Origin: Dendrolimus kikuchii
Lineage: Eukaryota > Arthropoda > Insecta > Lepidoptera > Lasiocampidae
Length of the DNA: 64,000 bases
Direction: 5' to 3'
Assembly: GCA_019925095.2 (NCBI GenBank)
Contig: CM034405.1
Span: 10,860,401-10,924,400 of the forward strand
Under the pieces are notes generated by a model. The model saw only the letters and a list, made by a program, of their open reading frames with translations. It searched no databases and was not told the origin of the DNA. The translations under genes and the position numbers were made by a program. The stretch's first letter is position 1, and the number at the start of each line of letters is the position of its first letter. Shown one piece after another: positions 12,841-23,394 of this stretch.

Positions 12841-14935
12841 ACAATCCCATTATAATATAATAACGACGCAAGGGACATCAAAATATTACACGAGAACAAT
12901 ATGAAATATAATGCCATGACAACTAAAAGAAAGACTTGAAAAACGATAAAAGACAACATTATTTTACGGTGAGTTAAAATTGTGTAAAATATATGTTACA
13001 GTGCGTACATGTGTAATCCATACTGCATATAGGTATCTAAATATGAAATTATCTGGATTCATGTCGGTTTCTACTTCACACCCTTGGGAATACAATGAAT
13101 GTCATGAAATTCGGTAGACAAGTACTTAAGACATATCATTGTGGTTTAGTGGAAAAAAAATATCCTAAATGACATTGTTCACCCACCCTAATGAGTATAA
13201 AATTAGGTATATATAAAATAAATATTCTTTCATATTTTACAGGTCGGCGATTACCACAAGGAAGTAATAAGAACTTCAACTGTGCTTAACAAAAAATCGA
13301 ATGCATTTGAAGAATGGAAGAAAATATGGAATAACTTATATTAAAAAATCATTTAATTATAAAATTACTATTTCCTTTGCAATACAAACCAATAATTCAA
13401 TCTGCCAATCGATATTTATATATTATAAATATTTCTATATAAATTGTAAACTAAATTGGAATAACGAATAAATTATGTGTAATTACAAAACTTTTTCTTT
13501 ATACTCCAGAAATAGCATTTTATTAGAATTATGTTGGATTGGACGTACTATATAATGAAAAAGGAAATAAAATAAGGATTCTTGATAATATCACAATCTA
13601 ATATGAAAAATCTGGCGAATGCATAGCATTGTCAATAGACTTAAGGGTTTATGTAGTCACGTTGTTATTTAGCTAAAGAACCAGTGTTTAATTTAAAGCA
13701 TTGTTAATGATCTAACATTGAAAGTATCCCAAATATATATCTCAACGAATTCTATTCGAATATAACGTTTATTAACTACTACTACTTTAAGAAATTCATA
13801 CCTCAGTCACATGTAGTATTATACCCCCTTTTTAAAAATAATATCATTTTTTCTGAACTTTGTAACCCTGCGTATTAAGCTATATAATTGATTAGCAGCC
13901 ATTCTTATCTTTTTTTCTCTATTTTACTACTGAAATGTTCAGCGGCGTAATTTGAGTAGATTACTTATTTTTTCTATATAATTATAAATCGGATTCGTAA
14001 GGATTTATTTATTAACACTTCAATGCTCACCAAAATAAATAATTACAAAATTTCATAATCATATTTCTTACTTGGTAAAAACAAAAGCGAGCCATATCGT
14101 TAAAAGCGATCTCTTCCAGGAAACCTAACTTGAATTTACTTGCGAACGTGGCTACGACACCCTACAAATACCTTAGTGCACGGATTAATAATACCTAGAC
14201 TCTAGAGAGATACTTTCCTACAAAATTACATTCAGTAGGTATTGAAGCATAAAATAAAACAAATCGATCTGTGCGTGAACGCCATGTGATTGTGATCACA
14301 AACTACTATGGATACTACGCTACGTATATTATTGTGATTATTTTCGCTGACACGCACACAAGGGCACAAATAATGTTGCAAATAAATAGAGTCCTAATAA
14401 GAAGTAAGGAATTGGAACAATTGGAGCTCGTCGCATTGATACTTTATGTTGCGAACTGACAGGACCGACGCTTCGACAAGCTAACCGAGACTTTTAGGTC
14501 CTACTTAAAAGTGCTTCACTTTACCGGCACCTACTCGGTTTCTAAGCGTATTAATTCTATGTCTTAGTGCATTTATTTCTGCCATTCAGACTGGCGTGGC
14601 TCTTAAAGGGTCCCTCTACAAAATGCAATACAAATTAAATTCCAAGTAGGATGATTAAGAGTTTTCTACGAAATTATAAATAATGAGGAAGTTATTATTA
14701 TTTTTACATATTTGAATGACTTGAAAATAAATAAAAATAATATATCTGAAATGAAATCATTCATTCTATTAGTAAGCTACCTAGCTTGATAAATGACCAA
14801 GTTGAATTTTTTAAATTTTAATTTTCTCACTAATATGATTTCGCAGTAATTTTATTTTTTGATAGACTAGAGTCACTAGCTTAGAATAATTCTAAGGTCA
14901 CTAGACTATACCAATCATGTCTGAATTTAGTAAAT
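12841..14935. other. AT-rich intergenic DNA
   Basis: No coding gene is supported. A short block near 14090-14130 (ATCGTTAAAAGCGATCTCTTCC) recurs in related form near 41285-41325, 56230-56275 and, inverted, 58330-58375, so it is part of a dispersed repeat family. The rest is AT-rich without recognisable structure. Confidence 0.55.
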
Positions 14936-14940
14936 AGCTC

Positions 14941-15109
14941 TGTTAAGGTGGATTCCTGGTCTAGGAGAGCTACTACTATGTAAAATAACTAAAAAAAAAT
15001 TTGGATAAAATTAACTAATATATTGCAAAACCGAAACTTGACAAAAGAGTGACATGTCTGTATAAAACTTATAAAAAGAACTACATGCTAAAGAGGATCG
15101 TTACAAACA
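14941..15109 (-). repeat. 3' LTR of the BEL/Pao element
   Basis: This copy is 169 bp, begins TGTTAAGGTGG and ends ACAAACA in plus-strand reading, so it has TG/CA termini. It matches the copy at 19295 along its length with a few substitutions and a 5-bp ATAAT length difference near 15033. The adjoining internal sequence, read on the minus strand, is G-rich (GGTGGGCGGCA) and may be the polypurine tract. Confidence 0.9.
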
Positions 15110-16108
15110 TGCCGCCCACCAAGGACTTCCCAAGTCCTTAATCACAAAATCTCAATACAGAACAATAACAATCCGAAAACAATAACTTCTCAACCAAGAA
15201 CCTAACATTAAACACATAATACATAAGCACAAATAAAAATATATGGGCTATTGGCAAGTGCATAACTTAAACATCGCTGCTACTCTTAAAACTAGAACCC
15301 CTACAACTTTTGTTATCAGAACCAGGGTGCTTCATTTTGACTATACCAAGTAACCGCATGACAGGATAGAGTCCACTTCATCAATCAAAACATTACAACA
15401 ACAACAATTAGGTTCTGGTTTAACTTGATTTCTTTTCTATCTCTCTCTAACATAAAGTATACTTGAAAGTATTTGCAGCAGAAATGCTGTACAGGCTTGT
15501 ACATAAACTGCAATATTCAATACATAAACACATTCATATACATAACATACATATAATATCATTAAACTCGATATCTCAATGTTTCATTAGCCTTCAATCT
15601 TATAACTACTTAAACCTTTCAAGCCTCTCACTATCTTAGAAATTGCTGATAACTCTAACAGCACAGTGTTTATGCTTGTAAATTAACCCTACTCCTAACT
15701 TCTCGAATATCATACATCTAATTATAATACAGCATTATCTAAAACCGCCATTAAGACTACTTCTGAATAATTCACTTAAAATACACAACCGTGTAACAAA
15801 CTAACACTATATTTGAAATTATACTCTGCTTCGCTCTAATATATTTAATATGTACTCTAAGCCACAATCAGTACAAAATATTTTTATTAATTTTCATTAA
15901 GTCACTTAAAAGAACGTAATCTTGTACTACTCACACTTCTCTTTGCATATACATAGCAAGACATGTAACTTCTTCAAAAAAGGTTTTATATGGCAAAGAG
16001 GCAAACATACATAACTATTAATTATTCTAGCAGCCTAGCACATCATATGTAAGATTTTCAAACTCTTGCCGAAACCTCGTGAAAAAACCATCTACACCAA
16101 ACAACAAG
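15110..16108. other. Internal element DNA without recognisable coding
   Basis: This AT-rich stretch lies between the RNase H-like remnant and the 3' LTR, where a BEL/Pao element should encode integrase. No integrase motif or long open frame was seen on the minus strand, so this part is either deleted and replaced or too decayed to read. Confidence 0.5.
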
Positions 16109-17090
16109 CTATATTAATATTTCCAAAGATAAATATTTCTTCCTAACTATGAGTCTCTGAAGTACATAGCGATTACTAACAACCCTATGTAATTTCACAA
16201 TCGTCTCCTCTACATTTGATTTAGGAATATCCACGTACATGTTAGTATACTGAACTTGCCATACCCATTCAGGATCATTCAACCACAACTTGTACTTTAC
16301 AAATTCATAAGGGTTTAAATCGCGAGACACACAATAGCTTGAGTTTGGAACCGATTCTACACGTGACAACGCACTATTTACTACAGCAACTGAAACGACG
16401 GATCTTGAATATACCACGACTGCATAAACGTCATCAAATGCATTACAAAACCTATAAAAACCAATATCAATCTCAATGTCATTCATTTGAATCCAATAAT
16501 GTCTCGTGACTTGATGAAGAGCAGATAAGTCTTTTCTAAGTATAATGCATTCATCGCCAGTTATCTGTTCATTCCAAAATATTCTATCAGACCAAATCCA
16601 CTGCATATAGATTTCTATTACCTGACTATCAGGTTCACATCCACACTTCGAGTCATTCACGTAAATGCCATTCGGAAACTTACACGCTGTCTGCTCGTAA
16701 TTCTTACTCTCATCATTAGTCAACTGCCGACGGCTTTTAATTGCTAATTGCAACGCTAAGAAAATGCTAACCTCGACTTGTAACATAAATATCTCTGTGA
16801 CATCTTTATTATTACTTAATATCCACAGTAATCGCTGATATTTGTTAGCATCATTAGCACCCCACCTTGATTTGTCTACACATTTGTACAATATGTACAA
16901 AATCAGCCACAAAAAACACTAAAGTCTTACACAGTCTCAATAATATGTGATACAAATCAACCCGTAACCATGCTTTAATCAGCGGGTCGTTATTCGAAGA
17001 CTTTATATATGTCCCTATATAAGTTGCTTCTAACACTACATGAACCCTACTTACGGTTTCGTCTTTACACATGACGGCATGGCGCGGCAT
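16109..17090 (-). pseudogene. BEL/Pao reverse transcriptase/RNase H remnant
   Basis: Two overlapping minus-strand frames carry it (about 17090-16854, then 16912-16109). The first resembles the start of a Pao reverse transcriptase (PRHAVM.., then SSNNDPLIKA.. and a degraded MCRQIK). The second continues through a KYQRLLWIL block, then the position of the catalytic YxDD box, which reads YVND here so the first catalytic Asp is Asn, and on into an RNase H-like stretch ending NDPEWVWQV, which matches the conserved LWxNGPEWL-type motif before integrase. The frame shift, the substituted catalytic residue and several missing blocks show that it is a pseudogene. Confidence 0.75.
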
Positions 17091-18793
17091 TGGGGAAAAC
17101 TAACAACATAGCGACTATCGCAATCCCTAGTTGTAATGGATTTGAAATAGTTTTCATACTTCTGCTCGCCCTCTAATAAAATCTTACAAGGATGCTTACT
17201 CTCAATCCCACAAAAACTCTGAACTAATTTAAATATATTATTATTTACTATGTGCAAGCTTATAATGTTATTACTATTATCTACTTCCGACTCTTCTACA
17301 CGACCTGACAGAATCCATCCTAGCTCCGTATTTTGTGCACTAAGTGCGCCGGAAGGGTGCTTAATCAAACCATTCGTCAAAATCTGCGCATATATTTCCG
17401 CACCGAGCAACAAATCAATCCCATTCGGAACACCAAAATTATTATCAGCCAACGTCAAGTTTGACAGCTCTGGCCAATCATGAAACTCTACTCTCCTATT
17501 TGGCAGATTTAATGACAAATGTTTTAACACATAAGCTTCTACATCACAACTAAACGATTTAGAACTAATGGATTGTATATTACACTCTACTGAATACCTG
17601 ATGGAAAGTGATTTCTCCCCTACCAAGGCAATAACAACTCCCTTCACTGAAGATTTACGGAGGCCCAACAATTGAGTACAGTGCTCCGTAATGAATGAGG
17701 ATTGAGACCCCTGGTCCAGTAACGCCCTTAGCATAAAACATTCACCTTTACTATTAAATACTTTAACAATAGCAGTAGCTAAGATTACATGACCAGGTAC
17801 ATAAAAATGGTTAGAAAACACTTGTTTTACCACTGTCGACGATTGTTCATCACTCTTACTCTTGTGTGACTCCGTTGGATTACAAACTTCATTAGGCGGA
17901 GTACTCACACTTCCTTCCGGATGTATTAACGAATGATGACGTTGCCCACACCGATTACATTTTGTACTGCGTTTACACCGGTACACACGGTGATTATCTC
18001 CAAAACAGTTGAAACACAATCTCTGTTTTAATACAAAATTGTAACGGTTCCCGTGGTTCTCCGTACTAAATTTCTTGCATTGGTGAAGTAAATGATTTCC
18101 AGAACAAAAAGGACAAGAAACAGTGGTGACTTTAAATACTTTCTTCTCTACAACAATTCTCTCTTTCGATCTATTGTCTTTCTTATGAGGTTCTAAAAAT
18201 TCTAAACTTCTATATTTCGACTCTAAAAACTGCTTGAAGTCATTAATTTTTGGAAAGTTATCTGTATACTCACTGATTCTTTGTTCCCACTGCTTTCTTG
18301 TTTCTATATCTAGTTTTAGTGCTATTAAATGAATTACAATTATATCCCACGAAGACACGTCGATACCCAGGCTATTTAGTGCATTTAAACAATCACTAGT
18401 TGTATCCAAAATCAGCTTTATACCAATCGAAAATTCCGCTGACAGCGCCCTCTGTCCAAGCAATCTAGTAAGTGTACAATTAGCAATATATCGTTTGTTG
18501 CTATATCTCTTCTTTAACAACAGCCAACACGACTCATAATTTGCATCAGTTACAGGAATGTGCCTTAACAGCTGTTCCGCTTCGCCTGTCAAATGGCATT
18601 TCAAATAGTGTAACTTCTGTACATCTGCTAAAGTTGTATTCTTATGGATCAATGTCTCGAACAAATCATGAAAAGTTTGCCATTCCAAATACTGTCCTGA
18701 AAAACTAGGCAAAATGATCTTAGGCAACTTCAGAGGAGCATGGTCTGCTTCTTTGGATATATTAGAACTCGTACTAGGATGTCCGATCTGCAT
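17051..18793 (-). pseudogene. BEL/Pao Gag-protease polyprotein
   Basis: This open frame of 580 codons starts with a Pao-type gag domain (LPKIILPSFSG.. and FHDLFETLIH near residues 20-50, the DUF1759 type). Zinc knuckles follow: CPFCSGNHLLHQC, then CFNCFGDNHRVYRC, then CNRCGQRHHSLIH. An aspartic protease segment has the motif ALLDQGSQSSF (DUF1758 type), and the frame ends where the reverse transcriptase should begin (DSRYVVSFP). The function in an intact element is capsid formation, RNA packaging and polyprotein cleavage. The frame is open, but its natural N-terminus lies in another frame (18774-19073) and its pol continuation is frameshifted, so I treat it as non-functional. Confidence 0.85.
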
Positions 18794-19073
18794 ATATATA
18801 GACAGTTTCCTTCAAATCAATCTTGTATGACATATAAATCTCTTCCACACTGTCATAAATATTCTCCTTAAGATACGGAACATCACTATTCTCTACCTTG
18901 CTCACGATGTTATAATGATTAGCTTCGAATTGTGTCCATTGCTTTTCTAGTTGATCTAATCTTGTCTCTAAATACGGTAATGTGAAACGAGCCTTAGATG
19001 ACTTTTTGTAATTTGTGAATCCGCTACTAATCTTTCCTTGTAAATCATATTGTATTTTAATCGTACCTTCCAT
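18774..19073 (-). pseudogene. BEL/Pao Gag N-terminal piece
   Basis: A 99-codon frame begins at an ATG (MEGTIKIQYD) about 220 bp inside the 5' LTR and contains a coiled-coil-like stretch (LETRLDQLEKQWTQFEANH), as Pao gag N-termini do. It overlaps the main gag frame by 20 bp in a different phase, so a single indel near 18780 probably split one original frame. Confidence 0.7.
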
Positions 19074-19274
19074 TGTGTATTTTGAGAACTTGTACCAAAA
19101 TTCAGTTGAATATTAGTGAGCACAATACAATAATTATACTTGAAAGATCGACAAGAAAACTTCTAGTAGATATGCTAACTTTTGACAAAAATACACATGT
19201 GGCGAAACAAACCTTTTCGCCTACTGCCTGGATATATGCACATATGCACCAAAACTTTTACTACACCACTGCCT

Positions 19275-19292
19275 ATCCGGCTCGAAGGACCA
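19275..19292 (-). other. Primer binding site, probably tRNA-Tyr
   Basis: The plus strand here reads ATCCGGCTCGAAGGACCA, that is, a tRNA 3' end including the CCA tail. The minus strand (element sense) is therefore complementary to it, placed 2 bp from the 5' LTR. The acceptor stem and T-arm sequence look like tRNA-Tyr; that identity is from memory of tRNA-Tyr acceptor sequences. Confidence 0.75.
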
Positions 19293-19294
19293 AA

Positions 19295-19468
19295 TGTTAA
19301 GGTGGATTCCTGGTCTAGGAGAGCTACTACTAGGTAAAATAACTAAAAGAAAATTTGGATAAAATTAACTAATATAATATATTGCAAAACCGAAACTTGA
19401 CATAAGAGTGACATGTCTGTATAAAACTTATAAAAAGAACTACATGCTAAAGAGGATCGTTACAAAAA
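19295..19468 (-). repeat. 5' LTR of the BEL/Pao element
   Basis: This 174-bp copy matches 14941-15109. In element sense its 5' TG appears mutated: the plus-strand end is ACAAAAA instead of ACAAACA. The duplication AGCTC follows directly. Confidence 0.88.
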
Positions 19469-19593
19469 AGCTCTGTAAATAATCGGCTGTAACATAACAG
19501 ACAGGTATCGGAGTTTATAGGTTCTTGTAGACACGGGACTCTAAATTTTTTGTGACAAAAACTAAACCGAGTTCAAACTGAAAAATACTAAAG

Positions 19594-19670
19594 TCGGTGC
19601 CAAGTAAAACATAAAAAAACAATGACACATTTTCAAAATATAGTAGTTTTTATGTTTTACTTCGCACCGA
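19594..19670. repeat. Inverted repeat/hairpin (MITE-like)
   Basis: The arms TCGGTGCCAAGTAAAACATA (19594 onwards) and TATGTTTTACTTCGCACCGA (to 19670) pair over about 25 bp with one mismatch, separated by about 25 bp of AT-rich DNA. Flanking bases (ACCGAGTTCAAA and CGAATTCAAA) hint at a somewhat longer element. No target duplication could be fixed. Confidence 0.7.
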
Positions 19671-19808
19671 ATTCAAAATATTGTGGAAAGAAGTCGGTTA
19701 AATATTTATTTTTGCTTTTTAGTTTCAAGTTCGTTTTGTTTTTGTTAAAAAAAAATTTTTTTTCTTTTTAGTTGCGCCAATACTTGAATAGCTTTAGAAA
19801 TAATATAT

Positions 19809-20585
19809 TGTAGCGACCGAGGGCAGAACTTTCTGGGAACGTAAGCCGGCCTTAAAACTTTTAGAAAAAGGTCGAAGATTCTGGAAGGAAAAGACAAGGA
19901 CAGATATATTTTAGAAAGGGATAGATGATGAATGAATGTTCTAGAATAGAAAGTTCGGGAAGAAAAAGAAAGAGATAGATAGATGTTAGAAAGGGATAGA
20001 TGTATAAACGAAAGTTCTCGAATAGAAGGTTCGGGAAGGAGAGATTGATAGATTTTTAGAAAGGGACATATAGTTAATAAAAGAATAACGAAATTATGGG
20101 TTCTAGAAGATTCTTCCGGGTATATAAGCAGCGTAAGGCGCGCCTACCGGACAGTGTTTAGAGTTGAGTTCAGTTCAAGACAGCGAAGCGACAAGTGCGA
20201 TACGGAGGAGAAGTTTAATAGAAGACAGTGACGAGTTAATTAACTCGTCACTGTCTTCTATTAAACTTCTGAATTTAGTGACAAGTCTAGTGAACAGTTA
20301 AGTGAGTGAGGAGTGTAGCGTAGTTCGAGAGACGAACCAGAAGCGAGCTACACACGTCAACATCGGAGGTGAGCACTGCAGTAGCAGGAGGTGGTCTACG
20401 CAGTATCGGCGACGGTATTGTGAGTGAGACACCTTACCGTCGGAACAGTGCATCGTTAGTCGTGCGTATAGGGGCAACCCTGCGGAGAGGTATTACGTGC
20501 GACTGTGTAAGTCAATCAAGGCGTTACTAAAAAGAACTGGTGTTTCCTTCCAATCCCAAGTGCGTACCCCAGCTCGCACGTAACC
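19809..20585 (+). mobile_element. Possible solo LTR (Ty3/gypsy-like)
   Basis: The stretch begins TGTAGCGACCGAGGGC and contains a TATA box followed by a typical start region (GGGTATATAAGCAGCGTAAG at 20109-20128, then an AGTTCAGTTCAAGACAG block). It ends near GCACGTAACC. ATAT flanks both ends (19805-19808 and 20586-20589), but that tetranucleotide is weak evidence in AT-rich DNA, and the expected terminal CA is missing. The composition differs sharply from its surroundings. It could instead be a fragment of another element type. Confidence 0.4.
20209..20270. repeat. 62-bp perfect palindrome
   Basis: The arms 20209-20239 and 20240-20270 are exact reverse complements with no spacer, centred on GTTAATTAAC. 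It could extrude as a cruciform, be a fold-back duplication inside the LTR-like segment, or be an assembly artefact. Confidence 0.97.
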
Positions 20586-20589
20586 ATAT

Positions 20590-21820
20590 TAAGCGCCTGT
20601 AAAAATTATAGTACTGGCACGTATACAAGGTTAAGGCTATCTCACTCTTCGGTATTGACGCTCGTCAACAAGAGTTGCTCTCGATTTTCCTGGGATCCAT
20701 TCGTCAGACCCTGATTTGTTAAACATGGGACCACCTCGGTAGTATAGACAATGGAATAAAAACAATTTTGAAAATCGGCACACAATTGACGGAAAAACTT
20801 CGGTCAATCGGGCAACACGTGTTTTTTTGAAACTCTGCAACTAAACGTCAGGAGTTCAGGTACAGGACCGTGAGTTGTAGGTGAATTTTATTATTACGAT
20901 ATTAAGGGCCATTAAGATTGAGAGAGTTTATTGCGTCCAAGATATGATTATCGAAAGCAAGAAAAAAATATTATCATATAAACTAAACATACGATATCGT
21001 ACGTGGAAGTATGATAATCGCCTGGTCATTGAATATTGACGTCTCTGTGTAAACAAAATATAAAATGGCGTGCTCATCACCGAGCTCGAAAGGCAAGTCT
21101 CGCATTCAAATCGGTTGAAAATGTTTTGTACAATACTCGCATGAACTTGAAAAAATCTAGTTTAGACAAGTCCAGAAATCGTAGGCAAATATCTCAATAC
21201 GATTTGTATCGTAGCGTAAACAAAACTCTTGGTGATAATTACCTTACGATTATTATATGACATACTCGTAGGCGAGTTATTGTTTTTTGGTTGAATGTAA
21301 ACCTGTCAATGCTATTATTGTCTAAGGAGTATGGCCTACGAAATAGTATACGAATTTCGCTCCAAAACGTGCGATAAACTCTTTCCATGTAAATGGCCCT
21401 TTAGCCTCAGAAGTTCATGCGAGCAAAACTTGCAGGTGTGGCCGGGATTAGATTACAAAAGGGTTATGTAACAGACAATAACTAAGTCTATAATTAGTCA
21501 TTTTAATAAAAAAAATCCTTTCCTTCCTTCACGAAGATGCTTGCCCCGAAAACCCCGGTAAAGTTGTGATGTTTTCGGACCAACAACATAAAGTTAAGTC
21601 CAATAAAAAACAATTGCCAGTAGTTTCTTGTCCGCTGAGATGACTACACGCATGCAACTCCCACACACTCTTTGCATAAATAATTTTCTTTCAATTTTGT
21701 TTATAAATAGAAAATCAACTGTTAATCAGGATTCCTATAAAAGTGGGTAATAGCGTTTTTACTATTTCTACATTGGAGCTGAACAAAACTGCATCGATAT
21801 GGAGCGACAACATCATTTCA
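20590..21820. other. Unassigned sequence
   Basis: No gene is supported. A plus-strand frame at 21036-21260 and a minus-strand frame at 20637-20840 are short and without a recognised domain, although the mixed composition suggests old transposon debris. Confidence 0.45.
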
Positions 21821-22200
21821 CACGAGAAGAGCCGTCGGAATGGTGCAAGCTGGTTCCAGACAACGTACTGTGGCTGCCTCTGGACACACTATTGTATCAC
21901 GGGAAGCGTGGCCGAGCGACACGAAGGTCGATCTCGAACCAGTACTCGCAAACAGGACCGGTACATCCAAAATACTGCTCAACAGAATTGTATAATGACC
22001 GCCATGATATTGACTACGAGGCTACACAGCACTCCAGGCATGCTGTTAAGTGACCAAAGCATTTGAAATCGTTTACGTGAAGTGGGTCTGCGTTCTCGAA
22101 GACCGCTGAGAGTTTCACCTATACCCCGCAATTATAGAGCCCGTTTACAATAGGCTCGCGAGGCTGGCCTTTCTTGTAAATGGTGGAAACAGAGATGAAT
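21820..22200 (+). pseudogene. Tc1/mariner-type transposase remnant
   Basis: The frame starting in 21743-22066 and continuing past a stop to about 22195 reads like the N-terminal DNA-binding part of a Tc1 transposase: GSVAERHEGRSRT (around 21900), DRYIQNTAQQN (21957 on), then after the in-frame stop NRLREVGLRSRRPL (22068-22110) and YRARLQ-stop-AREAGLSCKWW. The two stops and the loss of the catalytic DDE part after 22200 show that it is dead. Tc1 transposases cut and paste DNA with TA target sites; terminal repeats were not found here. Confidence 0.75.
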
Positions 22201-22439
22201 AATTTTTTACCTTTACAATATATTTTTAAAATTCTCACTTTTGCCTTTTCTTTGTCATTTAATTGACGACATTAACTTAGGTTAATTAATTTGCCAAAAT
22301 TGCAATTTTTACAAAATATGGGGATAAGTTGTTAATTTAAACAAAGGAATTAAAGTAAGAAGCCACTCCGGAAGACAAGATTTGGTAAATATTTATTGGA
22401 TCATTTTTTATAGTTAAAAATGTACTTGATCCCTAGACA

Positions 22440-23160
22440 CTTTTGATATGTGTATGTAACTTTGCCTAAGGCTCTATATCTGCGCCATATGATATCTTTA
22501 GCTCAATCGACGGCGTTGCCAGACCCTGACTAAAGTCATTAGAAGATGTAACGAGGCCAGTGTGTCAGCACCATAACTCCACACTAACAGTGATGTGGCA
22601 CACAATATGGCGCCCCCAGTCGTAAATTCGGTGCTAATCGTAATTTGGTATTATCCAAAAGTTGGTTCTTATGCAATGATGCATGTGTTTGTAACCACTA
22701 TCCAGACTACCAATTAGTATTAGTAGCGCTCTGCTAAACTAGTACACGTTTGTAGAAGATTATCCAGCGTAAGTTCGCAGAGCGGCCAGTGCTGTGAAAT
22801 AAGGATAGTGAGCACGTTGACGTTACGGCAGGCCATTGATCAAACTCTTCTAGCATCGGATAAATAGGGAGTTTTGAAACTGCACATTGGTCTTTTCCAA
22901 AATTTTCAATACCAAGTCACTCGTATAAGTTGATGACAGAAAAGCTGGCAGAGTGACACTAGAGATTTTGCAGACGCCGAGGCCACTCGGTTTCACCAGA
23001 AGAAAACCCTTTGACCATGCTAGGTCGTCCATTTTTAAATTTATGATGGATATGAGGGTATCCCTCGCAATGTTGTCCAACTTCTGTAAAAGAGACGTTT
23101 GTTTCCAGAGTTGGTAATATTGGAGGGTGTACATAAATTTGGGCACGAAAATATTTTTTT
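22440..23160 (-). pseudogene. Non-LTR retrotransposon 3' coding remnant
   Basis: On the minus strand, 23146-22850 encodes a stretch (LQKLDNIARDTLISIINLKM.., DDLAWSKGFLLV.., TLPAFLSST) that resembles the region after the reverse transcriptase of some insect LINEs. Further on, around 22640-22560, a second out-of-frame piece (RLGAPYCVPHHC then CGVMV) resembles a conserved Cys/His block of the same proteins. Stops and frame changes separate them. The clade was not determined. Confidence 0.6.
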
Positions 23161-23394
23161 AAAGTAATTTGGACATTTTCAACAGTATTTCTATTTACCA
23201 TGATAAAGCAATATAAATAATGATTAAAAAATATAATATTAACAAATATTACAAACATGCATATTTCCTATCATACACTAATGTGGGATTGTTAACGACC
23301 TTATTTTTTATATAAGACGCATTCGGCCAGAACCTAAATTTTTAACACTAATGGAGATGAAGCATAACAGATTTATTCAAGTCGAAAATCAGTA

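Larger units (their letters stand above)
14936..19473 (-). mobile_element. BEL/Pao-type LTR retrotransposon, decayed
   Basis: This element lies on the minus strand. Two near-identical LTRs (14941-15109 and 19295-19468) bound the unit, and the 5-bp duplication AGCTC flanks it exactly (14936-14940 and 19469-19473). Just inside the 5' LTR (the right-hand one) lies an 18-nt primer binding site ending in the CCA complement. Internal coding is a Pao-style gag, zinc knuckles and protease in one open frame, followed by a frameshifted, mutated reverse transcriptase/RNase H region. An integrase domain was not found in the ~1 kb before the 3' LTR. Gag is also split by a frameshift near 18780. The element therefore appears unable to move on its own. 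Family assignment rests on the gag and protease sequence type. Confidence 0.9.

Noticed and set aside
22850..23258. Independent small gene on the minus strand
   Set aside because: The translation resembles the C-terminal region of LINE proteins and is followed by out-of-frame matches to the same region, so it is a transposon relic.
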